From assembly GCF_001989995.2 (NCBI RefSeq), contig NZ_JAHGUP010000017.1:124001-188000 (forward strand): a stretch of 64,000 nucleotides of DNA, given 5' to 3'. This DNA comes from Vibrio anguillarum. GTDB lineage: Bacteria; Pseudomonadota; Gammaproteobacteria; Enterobacterales; Vibrionaceae. The notes under the pieces were generated by a model. The model saw nothing but the letters and a program-made list of their open reading frames with translations, ran no database searches and was not told where the DNA came from. Each line of letters starts with the position of its first letter. The first letter of the stretch is position 1. Below, one piece after another: positions 38,187 to 46,449 of this stretch. The translations under genes and the position numbers were made by a program.

Positions 38187-38897
38187 GTGAATTTCACTAG
38201 ATATCTTGTCGCTGGCAGTCTATCTCTCGCGATTCACGCGGCGATCTTGTTTGTTGATGACGAATCAAAAGTGTTTGCCATGCCTGCGGGAAATCAATCC
38301 ACCTCAGTGTCGATTAACTTTGTGGCTCAACCTCAAGCTCAGGTAGTACAAGAGCAAGCAACAAAAACCCCACCTCCAGAAAAGAGAGCCAACAAACCCA
38401 AACCAGCAAAAAAAGAGCCGCAAAAAGTGGTGCAGAAAAAGAGCCTGTCAAAACCGGTAAAAGACAAGCCGGCTCCTAAAATACCGACAAAATCAGCACA
38501 AGTGCAAACTCCTGTAAAGGAAGCTGTGACATCCTCTGTAGAGAATGAAAATAGCGCTGAATCGACACCGAAAACCGCCGCCGCCCCAAGCAGCAGCGGC
38601 GCAACTAATCAACCGAAATTAGTCGATGCGCCGTCTTTTGTTACTCGCCCAGCCCCTCCTGTTTATCCAAGGCTTGCACAAAAACGAGGAATTGAAGGGG
38701 TCGCTATGTATGAGGTGTGGTTAGACGAAAACGGCCGCCAAATCAAACAGGTTTTGCTCTCTTCGTCGGGCGCGGCGCTGCTAGATGAATCGGCTCTTAA
38801 TGCCATCAAACAATGGAAATTCTCTCCTCAAGTGGTGAACGGTGAAAAAATAGCCCACCGAGTGCAAATCCCAGTACGTTTTAAATTGGAAGGATAA
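38187..38897 (+). CDS. tonB1: TonB1 energy-transducing protein
   Basis: Inner-membrane-anchored protein that spans the periplasm to drive TonB-dependent receptors. About 236 residues: an N-terminal anchor (YLVAGSLSLAIHAAILFV), a long Pro/Lys-rich stretch (about 50-130, KPKPAKKEP, KPVKDKPAPKIP) and the C-terminal TonB domain (PPVYPRLAQKRGIEGVAMYE, IKQWKFSPQVVNG). GTG at 38187 is preferred over ATG 38175 because TGGAG lies six bases upstream of it. Its stop codon overlaps the exbB1 start (TAATG). Confidence 0.95.
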   Translation: MNFTRYLVAGSLSLAIHAAILFVDDESKVFAMPAGNQSTSVSINFVAQPQAQVVQEQATKTPPPEKRANKPKPAKKEPQKVVQKKSLSKPVKDKPAPKIPTKSAQVQTPVKEAVTSSVENENSAESTPKTAAAPSSSGATNQPKLVDAPSFVTRPAPPVYPRLAQKRGIEGVAMYEVWLDENGRQIKQVLLSSSGAALLDESALNAIKQWKFSPQVVNGEKIAHRVQIPVRFKLEG

Positions 38898-39604
38898 TGG
38901 AACTACTTACTCAACTAGAACAACAACTTGGCCTGATGGCCTGGCCTCTTTTTGTCTGCTCAGCACTTGCGACCATGATCATTACTGAACGGCTTTTCCA
39001 AGTACTGCTTAGCCTTGGTGTTGGAAAAGGTGCGATCGGTAGTGCGCTCAACCAAATATCACCGACCCATACAGCGCAAATTGAGACGCTAGCCAGTGAA
39101 TTTTCCAGCAAGCGCCCATTGCTTTATAAAGGGGTTGCCATGCTGCTTGCTCATCACGATTTCTCCAAAGGATTACGTGAAGATGCGGCGGGCATTTGGT
39201 TGCAAGAAAAGCGTCATCAACTGCATTCCGGACTGCGTATTTTATCTTTGATTGGTGTGATCAGCCCACTGCTAGGCTTACTTGGCACTGTGTTAGGTTT
39301 AATTGAAATGTTCAAGGGGGTGGCGCTCTCTTCTGGCAATATTACGCCAAACGACCTTGCGGATGGCCTAGGCATTGCGATGCGAACCACGGCTGCAGGT
39401 TTGCTGATCGCGCTTCCCGCAATTACCGGCGCTCAATTGCTTGGCGTATGGGCTGACAGAGTGATGGCAAAACTTGAGCACACACTAAATTATGTCAACT
39501 TATGGCTCGAAGGTGTTTCTTTACAGCATGATTGCACCACCAAACAAGAGCGTGTAGCTAAGTATGAAGACGTCTCTGATAATGATGTGGTTAATGCATC
39601 ATGA
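38897..39604 (+). CDS. exbB1: ExbB1, TonB motor subunit
   Basis: MotA/TolQ/ExbB-family proton-channel subunit, 235 residues. Three membrane segments are visible at about 15-35, 110-135 and 155-180. The conserved cytoplasmic and TM core reads LSLIGVISPLLGLLGTVLGLIEMF and IAMRTTAAGLLIALPAI. The ATG overlaps the tonB1 stop by one base and the stop overlaps exbD1 by four, so the three are translationally coupled. It forms the proton-driven motor with ExbD1. Confidence 0.95.
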   Translation: MELLTQLEQQLGLMAWPLFVCSALATMIITERLFQVLLSLGVGKGAIGSALNQISPTHTAQIETLASEFSSKRPLLYKGVAMLLAHHDFSKGLREDAAGIWLQEKRHQLHSGLRILSLIGVISPLLGLLGTVLGLIEMFKGVALSSGNITPNDLADGLGIAMRTTAAGLLIALPAITGAQLLGVWADRVMAKLEHTLNYVNLWLEGVSLQHDCTTKQERVAKYEDVSDNDVVNAS

Positions 39605-40011
39605 TTAAAACGCCGCACTCTCACTCATCCGCATTAATGCCAGATTTAACGCCATTGTTGGATATCATTTTTATTGTCATGGTGTTTTTACTGCTTACAG
39701 CCGCGGTTAAATTTGAGTCATTAGACGTTTCACTGCCAACAACCGACTCACCCACCGTGAGTGAAGTGAACAAGCAGTCAATCACAGTGAATCTTCTGGC
39801 GCACGAACCTTACTGGGCTATCGATGGCAAACAGTATATCGATTGGAATAATTTCACATTGGCGTTGTTAGAGCAAAGCAAAGCGAGTGATCGCCCGATC
39901 GTGATTGGCGCAGACAAAACCGCCGAAGTGCAGCAGTTGGTTAAATTGCTGGCGTTCTTGCAAGACAATGGCATCGCTGCCACTCAGTTATTAACCGACC
40001 ATCCCCAATAG
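39601..40011 (+). CDS. exbD1: ExbD1, TonB motor subunit
   Basis: 136-residue ExbD/TolR-family protein with one N-terminal membrane helix (about 18-38). The essential membrane aspartate is in MPDLTPLLDIIFIVMVFLLL. The periplasmic domain follows (VNLLAHEPYWAIDGKQ, RPIVIGADKTAEVQQLVKLL). ATG overlaps the exbB1 stop by four bases. It forms the proton-driven motor with ExbB1. Confidence 0.95.
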   Translation: MIKTPHSHSSALMPDLTPLLDIIFIVMVFLLLTAAVKFESLDVSLPTTDSPTVSEVNKQSITVNLLAHEPYWAIDGKQYIDWNNFTLALLEQSKASDRPIVIGADKTAEVQQLVKLLAFLQDNGIAATQLLTDHPQ

Positions 40012-40062
40012 CCTATTCATACGCGCTTTTAAAAACCGTATGATTTTCATGAGTACAACACG

Positions 40063-40911
40063 ATGACACACAAATCTCTTTCTCATTGGCTTGTTGCCAT
40101 AACGCTCTTCATCTTCTCACCTTGGCTCTGCGCGCAAGAACGGATCATCAGTGCGGGCAGCGCGGTGACCGAAATCCTCGTTGCGTTAGGCGCACAAAAT
40201 AAACTTGTTGCGGTCGATGTCACCAGTGAAATTCCAAACGATCTTGCTCTCCCAAAAATCGGTTATCATCGCCAATTATCCGCAGAAGGATTATTAGCCT
40301 TAGCACCAACACAATTGATTGGTTCTAGTGAAATGGGGCCAGAAAGCACATTGCAACAGCTTAAAGGCGCTGGCGTTAACGTCGAGGTGGTGAATGATGA
40401 ATCCACACCACAGGGGTTGTTGGCACGCATTGACCAAATCGCGACGCTCGCTGATGCAAAGCCTCAAGCTAAAGCGCTCAAACAGCAAGTTCAAAGCACA
40501 ATAGCGGCGTTAATCCACCATCAATCTACCCACAAGACTCCGAAAAAGGTGCTATTTCTTCTTATCCACGAAGGAAGAGCAGCTAACGTGGCGGGCAGTG
40601 ACACCACGCCAAACAGCATTATTGAGTTGGCTGGCGCGGTTAACCCAGCCGCTGAACAAGTGACGTCTTATAAACCACTGTCGATGGAAGCGATAATTGA
40701 GATGCAACCAGACGTGATTTTAGTCAGTGGCCGCAGTTATGAAAAACTCGGAGGAGCAGACGCCATTTTGCAATCCATACCGACGTTAGTAGCAACTCCG
40801 GCTGGGATAAATAAGCAGATCATCACCATCGATGGCCACGCTCTCGTCGGCGGGTTAGGCCTTAAAAGCTTGGCTGAAGCGCAACGTCTAAACGCATTGC
40901 TCTATCCTTAA
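40063..40911 (+). CDS. hutB: HutB periplasmic haem-binding protein
   Basis: Class III periplasmic binding protein of a haem ABC importer, 282 residues with a signal peptide ending PWLCA. It shows the family start ERIISAGSAVTEILVALGAQ and the second-lobe pattern AGAVNPAAEQVTSYKPLSMEAI plus MQPDVILVSGRSYEKLGG. It follows exbD1 by 51 bases and precedes hutC directly, so it belongs to the tonB1-exbB1-exbD1-hutBCD operon. Confidence 0.94.
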   Translation: MTHKSLSHWLVAITLFIFSPWLCAQERIISAGSAVTEILVALGAQNKLVAVDVTSEIPNDLALPKIGYHRQLSAEGLLALAPTQLIGSSEMGPESTLQQLKGAGVNVEVVNDESTPQGLLARIDQIATLADAKPQAKALKQQVQSTIAALIHHQSTHKTPKKVLFLLIHEGRAANVAGSDTTPNSIIELAGAVNPAAEQVTSYKPLSMEAIIEMQPDVILVSGRSYEKLGGADAILQSIPTLVATPAGINKQIITIDGHALVGGLGLKSLAEAQRLNALLYP

Positions 40912-40921
40912 GGAGCTTATT

Positions 40922-41956
40922 TTGTTACGTCATCTCTCAAAAAATGTGGTGAATGCAACGCTGTTAGTTTTGGTAATCTTAGTGAGCCTTTATTCTGTCA
41001 CCGTTGGTCCAATGAATATCAGCTTCAGTGACAGCATAAAAAGTCTCGTGCTGCACTCCAATGACATTGCCGCGCACATCAATTTAGTCATCCACGAAAT
41101 ACGCTTTCCGCGTACCCTGCTCTGCTTGTTGGTCGGCGCAATTTTGGCGCTGTGCGGAACGGTGATGCAAGGCTTGTTTCGTAATCCATTAGCTGAGCCT
41201 GGCATTATCGGTGTTTCGGCAGGTTCAGCCCTCGGAGCCGCACTTGCGATTGTGCTATTCGCCAATTTAGCGCTGTTTTCCAACCCGTGGATGAGCGCTG
41301 CGGTGGTACCTATTTTTGCCTTTTTAGGCGGTGCATTGACTACCTTGTTGGTTTATCGATTAGGCACCAGTAAATTTGGTACTTCCGTCACCATCATGCT
41401 ACTCGCAGGCGTCGCCATCAGCGCGCTATCGGGGGCGGGTATTGGCTATTTGAATTATGTTGCAGACGATCAAATGCTACGCGATCTCTCATTGTGGTCA
41501 ATGGGATCACTGGCGGGTGCAAACTGGCAAAATATTCTCTTGTGCGCTGTGACCTTACTGCTGCTGCTCGTCTGTTTCTCCCGTCAAGCGATGGCGCTCA
41601 ACGCACTATTACTTGGCGAGTCTGAAGCGCGTCATCTAGGCATTTCTGTGCAACGGCTTAAACGTTCAATGATTTTACTCAGCGCACTCGGCGTTGGAGT
41701 GACCGTCAGCGCGGTGGGTATGATTGGTTTTATCGGTTTGGTCATCCCTCATCTAGGCCGGATGCTGGTTGGCCCCGATCACCGTAGTTTGATCCCCATT
41801 TCGGCTTTACTTGGTGCACTCTTACTCACTGTCGCCGATATGTTTGCCCGTATAGCAGTGGCACCTGCGGAGCTGCCTGTCGGGATTGTGACTGCGCTGG
41901 TGGGTGCACCTTTCTTCCTTTATCTTCTGTTTCAACAAAAAGGCAAAGTATTTTGA
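40922..41956 (+). CDS. hutC: HutC haem ABC transporter permease
   Basis: FecCD-type permease, 344 residues with about ten membrane segments. Family motifs are visible: LRHLSK start, RFPRTLLCLLVGAILALCGTVMQG, NPLAEPGIIGVSAGSALGA, and the coupling helix region GFIGLVIPHLGRMLVGPDHR. The start is TTG at 40922, with TAAGGAG overlapping the hutB stop codon about six bases upstream. Its stop overlaps the hutD start by three bases. Confidence 0.95.
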   Translation: MLRHLSKNVVNATLLVLVILVSLYSVTVGPMNISFSDSIKSLVLHSNDIAAHINLVIHEIRFPRTLLCLLVGAILALCGTVMQGLFRNPLAEPGIIGVSAGSALGAALAIVLFANLALFSNPWMSAAVVPIFAFLGGALTTLLVYRLGTSKFGTSVTIMLLAGVAISALSGAGIGYLNYVADDQMLRDLSLWSMGSLAGANWQNILLCAVTLLLLLVCFSRQAMALNALLLGESEARHLGISVQRLKRSMILLSALGVGVTVSAVGMIGFIGLVIPHLGRMLVGPDHRSLIPISALLGALLLTVADMFARIAVAPAELPVGIVTALVGAPFFLYLLFQQKGKVF

Positions 41957-42735
41957 GTACAACGGCAGCGATCCAAGCCAGTAATATATCGGTTAAATTT
42001 GGCCATCGAACCATTTTGGATAAGATTGATATTGAGATTTTTTCAGGTCAAGTCACAGCGTTACTTGGCCCCAATGGTGCTGGAAAAAGTACCTTGCTGA
42101 AAATACTCAGCGGTGAAATCTCATCAACAGGCAAAATGGCTTACTTCGGTGTTCCGCAAGCACTGTGGCAACCGAATGAGTTAGCAAAGCACTTGGCTAT
42201 TCTTCCGCAGCAAAGTACGTTGAGCTTTCCTTTTATCGCTCAAGAAGTGGTGGAATTAGGCGCACTGCCATTAAATTTAAGCCACCAACAAGTCAGTGAA
42301 GTGGCGCTACACTACATGCAACAAACCGATATCAGCGATAGAGCGAACAATCTCTACCCGGCTTTATCGGGTGGTGAAAAACAACGTTTACATCTGGCGC
42401 GGGTATTAACTCAACTTCACCACTCCGGTGACAAAAAAATCCTGATGCTGGATGAACCAACGTCAGCGTTAGATCTGGCTCACCAGCACAATACACTGCG
42501 CATTGCACGTTCATTAGCACGCCAAGAGCAGTGCGCTGTTGTAGTCGTGCTGCACGATCTCAACCTTGCGGCTCAATATGCAGATCGCATGGTGATGCTG
42601 CACAATGGCAAACTGGTTTGTGATGCGCCACCTTGGGAAGCGCTCAATGCAGAAAGAATTGAGCAGGTGTATGGCTACTCGTCGCTTGTCGCCGCACATC
42701 CAACCATGGATTTCCCAATGGTCTACCCCATCTAA
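41953..42735 (+). CDS. hutD: HutD haem ABC transporter ATPase
   Basis: ABC ATPase of 260 residues energising HutBC. Walker A is LLGPNGAGKSTLLK, the signature is ALSGGEKQRLHLARVL, Walker B is KILMLDEPTSALDLAHQ, and the switch His is in VVLHDLNLAAQ. The start is TTG at 41953 overlapping the hutC stop. It is the last gene of the operon. HutD homologues in this family serve haem rather than ferric siderophore when beside hutB and hutC. Confidence 0.95.
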   Translation: MSTTAAIQASNISVKFGHRTILDKIDIEIFSGQVTALLGPNGAGKSTLLKILSGEISSTGKMAYFGVPQALWQPNELAKHLAILPQQSTLSFPFIAQEVVELGALPLNLSHQQVSEVALHYMQQTDISDRANNLYPALSGGEKQRLHLARVLTQLHHSGDKKILMLDEPTSALDLAHQHNTLRIARSLARQEQCAVVVVLHDLNLAAQYADRMVMLHNGKLVCDAPPWEALNAERIEQVYGYSSLVAAHPTMDFPMVYPI

Positions 42736-42780
42736 TATTGTCCTTAATAATTGTCCGTATTTGTGGGCGCGTCCCTTCGC

Positions 42781-42786
42781 TATAAT
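42781..42786 (+). promoter_or_regulatory. Probable -10 box of trhO
   Basis: A perfect TATAAT within CGCTATAATGCG, 39 bases upstream of the trhO start codon. No good -35 box is seen at the usual spacing. Confidence 0.5.
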
Positions 42787-42825
42787 GCGCCTCAATTCTT
42801 TATATCGTTTTTTAAAAGGTACCCC

Positions 42826-43809
42826 ATGAGTCAGTACGTCGTCTGTGCACTCTATAAGTTTGTTGAACTCAATCACTACCAAGAGCTGCAAGCACCGCTT
42901 CTTGAACTAATGGAGGAAAACCAAATTCGTGGCACGCTATTATTAGCCAGTGAAGGAATTAACGGCACCGTGGCATCAACACGCAAAGGGATAAATGTGC
43001 TACTGGCTTGGCTTGATGCTGAACCGAATTTGAAAGGCACGGTTTACAAAGAATCACAAGCCTCAGAGCAGCCATTTAACCGTACCAAAGTGAAGCTAAA
43101 AAAAGAGATTGTCACTATGGGTGTTGAAGGCATTGACCCTCGTCACGTTGTGGGCACTTACGTGAAACCAGAAAACTGGAATGCGCTAATTTCAGACCCT
43201 GATGTGCTGGTTGTCGATACCCGTAATGATTATGAAATCCAAATCGGCACCTTCAAAAATGCGCTTAACCCACACACTGAAACCTTTCGTGAGTTTCCTG
43301 ATTATGTGAAGAAGAACCTCGCACCAGAGAAACACAAAAAAGTCGCGATGTTTTGTACTGGCGGGATTCGCTGTGAAAAATCCACGGCTTATTTAAAAGA
43401 GCAAGGGTTCGATGAGGTGTACCATCTCGAAGGTGGCATTTTGAAATACTTAGAAGAAGTGCCGCAAGAAGAGAGCTTATGGCAAGGTGACTGCTATGTG
43501 TTTGATGGCAGAGTGGCTGTAGGGCACGCTTTAAAAGAGAGTCACTACGATGTATGTAACGCTTGCCGTTTGCCGATTACCGATGAAGACAAACAGAGCG
43601 AAGTCTACGAGCAAGGCGTCAGTTGCCCATCCTGCTTCGGTACTCACTCTGCGGAACAACTGGCCCGTTTCCGTGAGCGAGAAAAACAAGTTCAGCTCGC
43701 AAAACTGCGTGGAGAAGCACACATTGGCGGCGATACCGCATCACTGATCGAGCAAAAGCGTGCGCAAAAATTAGCACGTAAAGCTGAGCAGCGGGGTTCA
43801 AAGCGCTAA
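42826..43809 (+). CDS. trhO: TrhO tRNA uridine(34) hydroxylase (rhodanese family)
   Basis: Oxygen-dependent hydroxylation of U34 in certain tRNAs, a step towards 5-carboxymethoxyuridine. About 327 residues: N-terminal acylphosphatase-like domain ([20 protein letters not shown]), then a rhodanese domain with [18 protein letters not shown] and the active cysteine in [15 protein letters not shown], and a C-terminal Cys cluster (CNACRLP, CPSCFG) that may bind metal. The ATG at 42826 ([12 protein letters not shown]) has AAAGG upstream and the family N-terminus; the longer frame from 42751 includes the promoter region. Confidence 0.95.
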   Translation: MSQYVVCALYKFVELNHYQELQAPLLELMEENQIRGTLLLASEGINGTVASTRKGINVLLAWLDAEPNLKGTVYKESQASEQPFNRTKVKLKKEIVTMGVEGIDPRHVVGTYVKPENWNALISDPDVLVVDTRNDYEIQIGTFKNALNPHTETFREFPDYVKKNLAPEKHKKVAMFCTGGIRCEKSTAYLKEQGFDEVYHLEGGILKYLEEVPQEESLWQGDCYVFDGRVAVGHALKESHYDVCNACRLPITDEDKQSEVYEQGVSCPSCFGTHSAEQLARFREREKQVQLAKLRGEAHIGGDTASLIEQKRAQKLARKAEQRGSKR

Positions 43810-43857
43810 TATTTACCCCAATGCTTACTTCAAAGGATTCAAATCCTATTGGAATAG

Positions 43858-43894
43858 AAAAAGGCCGCAGCGTTAAAACTGCGGCCTTTTTTTT
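43858..43894. terminator. Bidirectional terminator, trhO / binding-protein gene
   Basis: AAAAAGGCCGCAG pairs with CTGCGGCCTTTTT around an 8-base loop, with eight T on the plus strand and A-rich flanks giving T on the minus strand, between converging genes. Confidence 0.93.
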
Positions 43895-43904
43895 AAAAAA
43901 AAAA

Positions 43905-44636
43905 TCACTGAATACCGTATTTCGCTAAAATGGCATCAAATGTTCCGTCAGCTTTAATCGTAGCTAACCCTTTGTTATACGCATCAATATATTTCTGCGC
44001 ATTAGGGTTTGCTTTACCTGAGGTAACATGTAAAGGATTTTTAGACAAAGATGCAGTGGTAAACTGAAAATCACTGCTATTTAAGCCCGCCTCTTTCATG
44101 GTCGATAACGCAACCAACTTATCTTCAAGGGTAAGATCAATTCGTTTGGCTTGCAGTTTCTTCAAGTTAGTCGTGAGATCATTAGCGTCTGGTTTGTTGA
44201 AATTAGTGGCGGATAAAAAGTCATCCCCATAACCATAGCCCCTAACGATGCCAACTTGTTTGCCACTCAAACTATTTAAACCTGAAAATTCGAAAGCATC
44301 GCCTGCTCTTTTAATAAAGCTCAGTTCATTCTCTAAATATGAATCACTGTAAAGTAAATAAGCCGTTCTCTCCTGCGTATACCAAGTTGCAGGCAACAGA
44401 TCAATTCTGCCTTTACTCACCTCATCTAATGCTCGTGACCAAGGCATGATTTGAAAATTGACGTCATAGCCCTGTGTTTTCATAGCCGCAACAGCGATTT
44501 CTACCGATAGCCCCGGCATGCTTTTATCCGGTGAAATAAACGGTGGCCATGGATCTTGCGCAGCCGTAATAGTAGCAGCAAAGCTACTCGGTAAGGCCAT
44601 CATCATACTGAAAATAAAGATCAACAGACGCTTCAT
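43905..44636 (-). CDS. Periplasmic amino-acid-type solute-binding protein (SBP_bac_3), orphan
   Basis: A 243-residue exported protein: signal peptide ending SSFAATI, then the SBP_bac_3 start WPPFISPDKSMPGLSVEI and lobe motifs (SKGRIDLLPATWYTQERTAYLLY, GKQVGIVRGYGYGDDFL). The ligand cannot be read. There is no permease or ATPase gene nearby. It lies 25 bases after a chemoreceptor gene, with a strong AAGGAGAAG ribosome-binding site, so it probably works as an indirect sensor partner of that receptor or as a scavenger for a distant transporter. Confidence 0.9.
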   Translation of the reverse strand: MKRLLIFIFSMMMALPSSFAATITAAQDPWPPFISPDKSMPGLSVEIAVAAMKTQGYDVNFQIMPWSRALDEVSKGRIDLLPATWYTQERTAYLLYSDSYLENELSFIKRAGDAFEFSGLNSLSGKQVGIVRGYGYGDDFLSATNFNKPDANDLTTNLKKLQAKRIDLTLEDKLVALSTMKEAGLNSSDFQFTTASLSKNPLHVTSGKANPNAQKYIDAYNKGLATIKADGTFDAILAKYGIQ

Positions 44637-44661
44637 ACTTTCTTCTCCTTGAAGGTGGAAC

Positions 44662-46200
44662 TTATGTTTTGAACTTACGCATATGAGTTTTAATGTTTGA
44701 GCTCAGTTGAAGAACTTCTTTCGTTCTCTGAGCATTATCTTGACCACTACTCGACAGCTCATTAGTGGCCTCTGATGCTTCAACAATCGCCTGACTGACT
44801 TCATCAATGGCTTGTTTCTGCTCTTCTGTAGCATGCGAAATCTCGCCATTTCTTTCAGAAATTTCAGAGATAGTATTTTTCACCTGCTCAACAGAATGTT
44901 GTGACTCTGATACTCGCTTAGCGGTGCTTTCTAACAAATTAGAGATGCGAATAATTTCTTGCTCAACCGATTCTGTTGCACTGCTAAGTGAGCGAATATT
45001 GGTTTGGATTTGTTCGGTGGATTGGCTAGTTTTGGTCGAAAGGTTGCGCACTTCGTCAGCCACTACTGCAAAACCACGGCCATGCTCACCTGCGCGTGCC
45101 GCTTCAATAGCAGCGTTCAGTGCCAGCAAGTTGGTTTGCTCGGAAATGTCATTAATCACCCCGACTACCGTTGATATTTTTCGCCCTTCATCAAGCAGCT
45201 TATGCATCTCCGCGTTTACCGAACCCATTTCGGAACGCATGTTTACAATCTCGGCGGCAGAGCGTTCTATTGAGTGGTAAACATTATCGACCAATTGAGA
45301 AGCCTCACTTGCTTGCCTTGCGGCGTCATTAGCGGTTTCAGCCACTGTTGCCACCGACTGACTCATCTGTGTGGAAGCGGCAGCGACGGTCGATAAACTG
45401 TGTTTTTGTTGATCAATTTGCTGCGCATTTCTCATGGCAACCTGACCACTCATCTCTGCGGTGTCTTTTAACTGCACAGAAGCATTCGTTACTTGTACAA
45501 CTATCTCCCTTAGCGACTCCGTAAAATGATTAATACTGCGGATGATCTGCGAAAACTCTCTATATTTGGGTTCTGGAATGATACGACTTAAATCTCCTTC
45601 ACCGGTTGCAAGATCGGCCACTCGCTCTGTTAAATCGTTGAGCGGGCGAAGGACGGTTTTCGTTAACGCCAAAATTAGGAATACAATCATTACGCTATCT
45701 AAAATCAGCAACTCAATCAGGCTATATTGCAGACTTTGTAACAAGGTTTTTTCTAGCCTATCTGTGTTATAGAAAAGCTCTACCTGACCAACTTCATTTT
45801 CCTTTTCATACTCAACAAAGGTGAGCTTTTGCACCGAAGAGAGCATGGATTCGTATTGTTTCCCCTCATTGGGCTCCATCTCTTTCACATCTTGAGAGTC
45901 GGGTGATGTACTCAGGAAAAGAAGCGGTGTACCACCCGCATCTTTCACTCTAACCGCTTGTATGTCTGGGTTATTTAACTCTGCTGAAATAGTGAGTTTG
46001 GCGGCATGTAAATCAAAATCCCAAACTGCTTTAGGTAGGCTGTAGCTCAAACGCTCTTTTGCATTCAAGATTGATGTATCTAGGCTATGCTGTAGCTCCG
46101 CTTTCTTTGACTGGTAATCAATGTAACTAGAAATGCCCAACACAATGGACACTGCCAGAACAACTTGGGTAACAAAGATCACTTTGACACTTTTCCACAT
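44662..46200 (-). CDS. Methyl-accepting chemotaxis protein paired with a binding protein
   Basis: A 512-residue receptor: TM1 at about 5-26, a periplasmic Cache-like sensor at about 30-165 ([36 protein letters not shown]), TM2 at about 168-190, HAMP, then the signalling domain with [20 protein letters not shown] and [18 protein letters not shown]. The C-terminus MRKFKT has no pentapeptide. The start codon follows a leader that may form a three-stem RNA (46223-46355). Co-transcription with the solute-binding protein gene downstream is likely. Confidence 0.94.
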   Translation of the reverse strand: MWKSVKVIFVTQVVLAVSIVLGISSYIDYQSKKAELQHSLDTSILNAKERLSYSLPKAVWDFDLHAAKLTISAELNNPDIQAVRVKDAGGTPLLFLSTSPDSQDVKEMEPNEGKQYESMLSSVQKLTFVEYEKENEVGQVELFYNTDRLEKTLLQSLQYSLIELLILDSVMIVFLILALTKTVLRPLNDLTERVADLATGEGDLSRIIPEPKYREFSQIIRSINHFTESLREIVVQVTNASVQLKDTAEMSGQVAMRNAQQIDQQKHSLSTVAAASTQMSQSVATVAETANDAARQASEASQLVDNVYHSIERSAAEIVNMRSEMGSVNAEMHKLLDEGRKISTVVGVINDISEQTNLLALNAAIEAARAGEHGRGFAVVADEVRNLSTKTSQSTEQIQTNIRSLSSATESVEQEIIRISNLLESTAKRVSESQHSVEQVKNTISEISERNGEISHATEEQKQAIDEVSQAIVEASEATNELSSSGQDNAQRTKEVLQLSSNIKTHMRKFKT

Positions 46201-46222
46201 ACTTCATTTCGCCTTAATCAAT

Positions 46223-46355
46223 GGTATGAGTTAAGCACTGTGCGTTGGCTTCATCGCACCGCATGATAACCATCTGACTCTTGTGTTTAATGAATAGGAC
46301 AATGCAGACCAGAAGAGAGGTCAATATCATCTCTGCTATTGTCTGAACTCATACC
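46223..46355 (-). promoter_or_regulatory. Candidate structured leader RNA upstream of the chemoreceptor gene
   Basis: Three possible stems on the minus strand: outer P1 GGTATGAGTT/AACTCATACC (46346-46355 with 46223-46232, perfect), inner P2 GACAATAGCAGA/TCTGCATTGTC (46332-46343 with 46298-46308, one bulge) and P3 GTGCG/CGCAC (46241-46260 area). P1 closes 22 bases before the start codon. This looks like a three-way junction, as in riboswitches, but matches no class I know. Confidence 0.4.
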
Positions 46356-46449
46356 GATCATGTTGATCTCACTTATCTTTTACTTAAGGATAGACCAAGA
46401 AAGAAAAAGGTTATTATTTTTTGAGCCGAAAGTTTACTTTCGGCTTAAT

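Noticed and set aside
46420..46445. GCCGAAAG/CTTTCGGC hairpin after scrB as a terminator
   Set aside because: The stem is good but no T tract follows on the minus strand, so termination is not supported; it was left out of the feature list.
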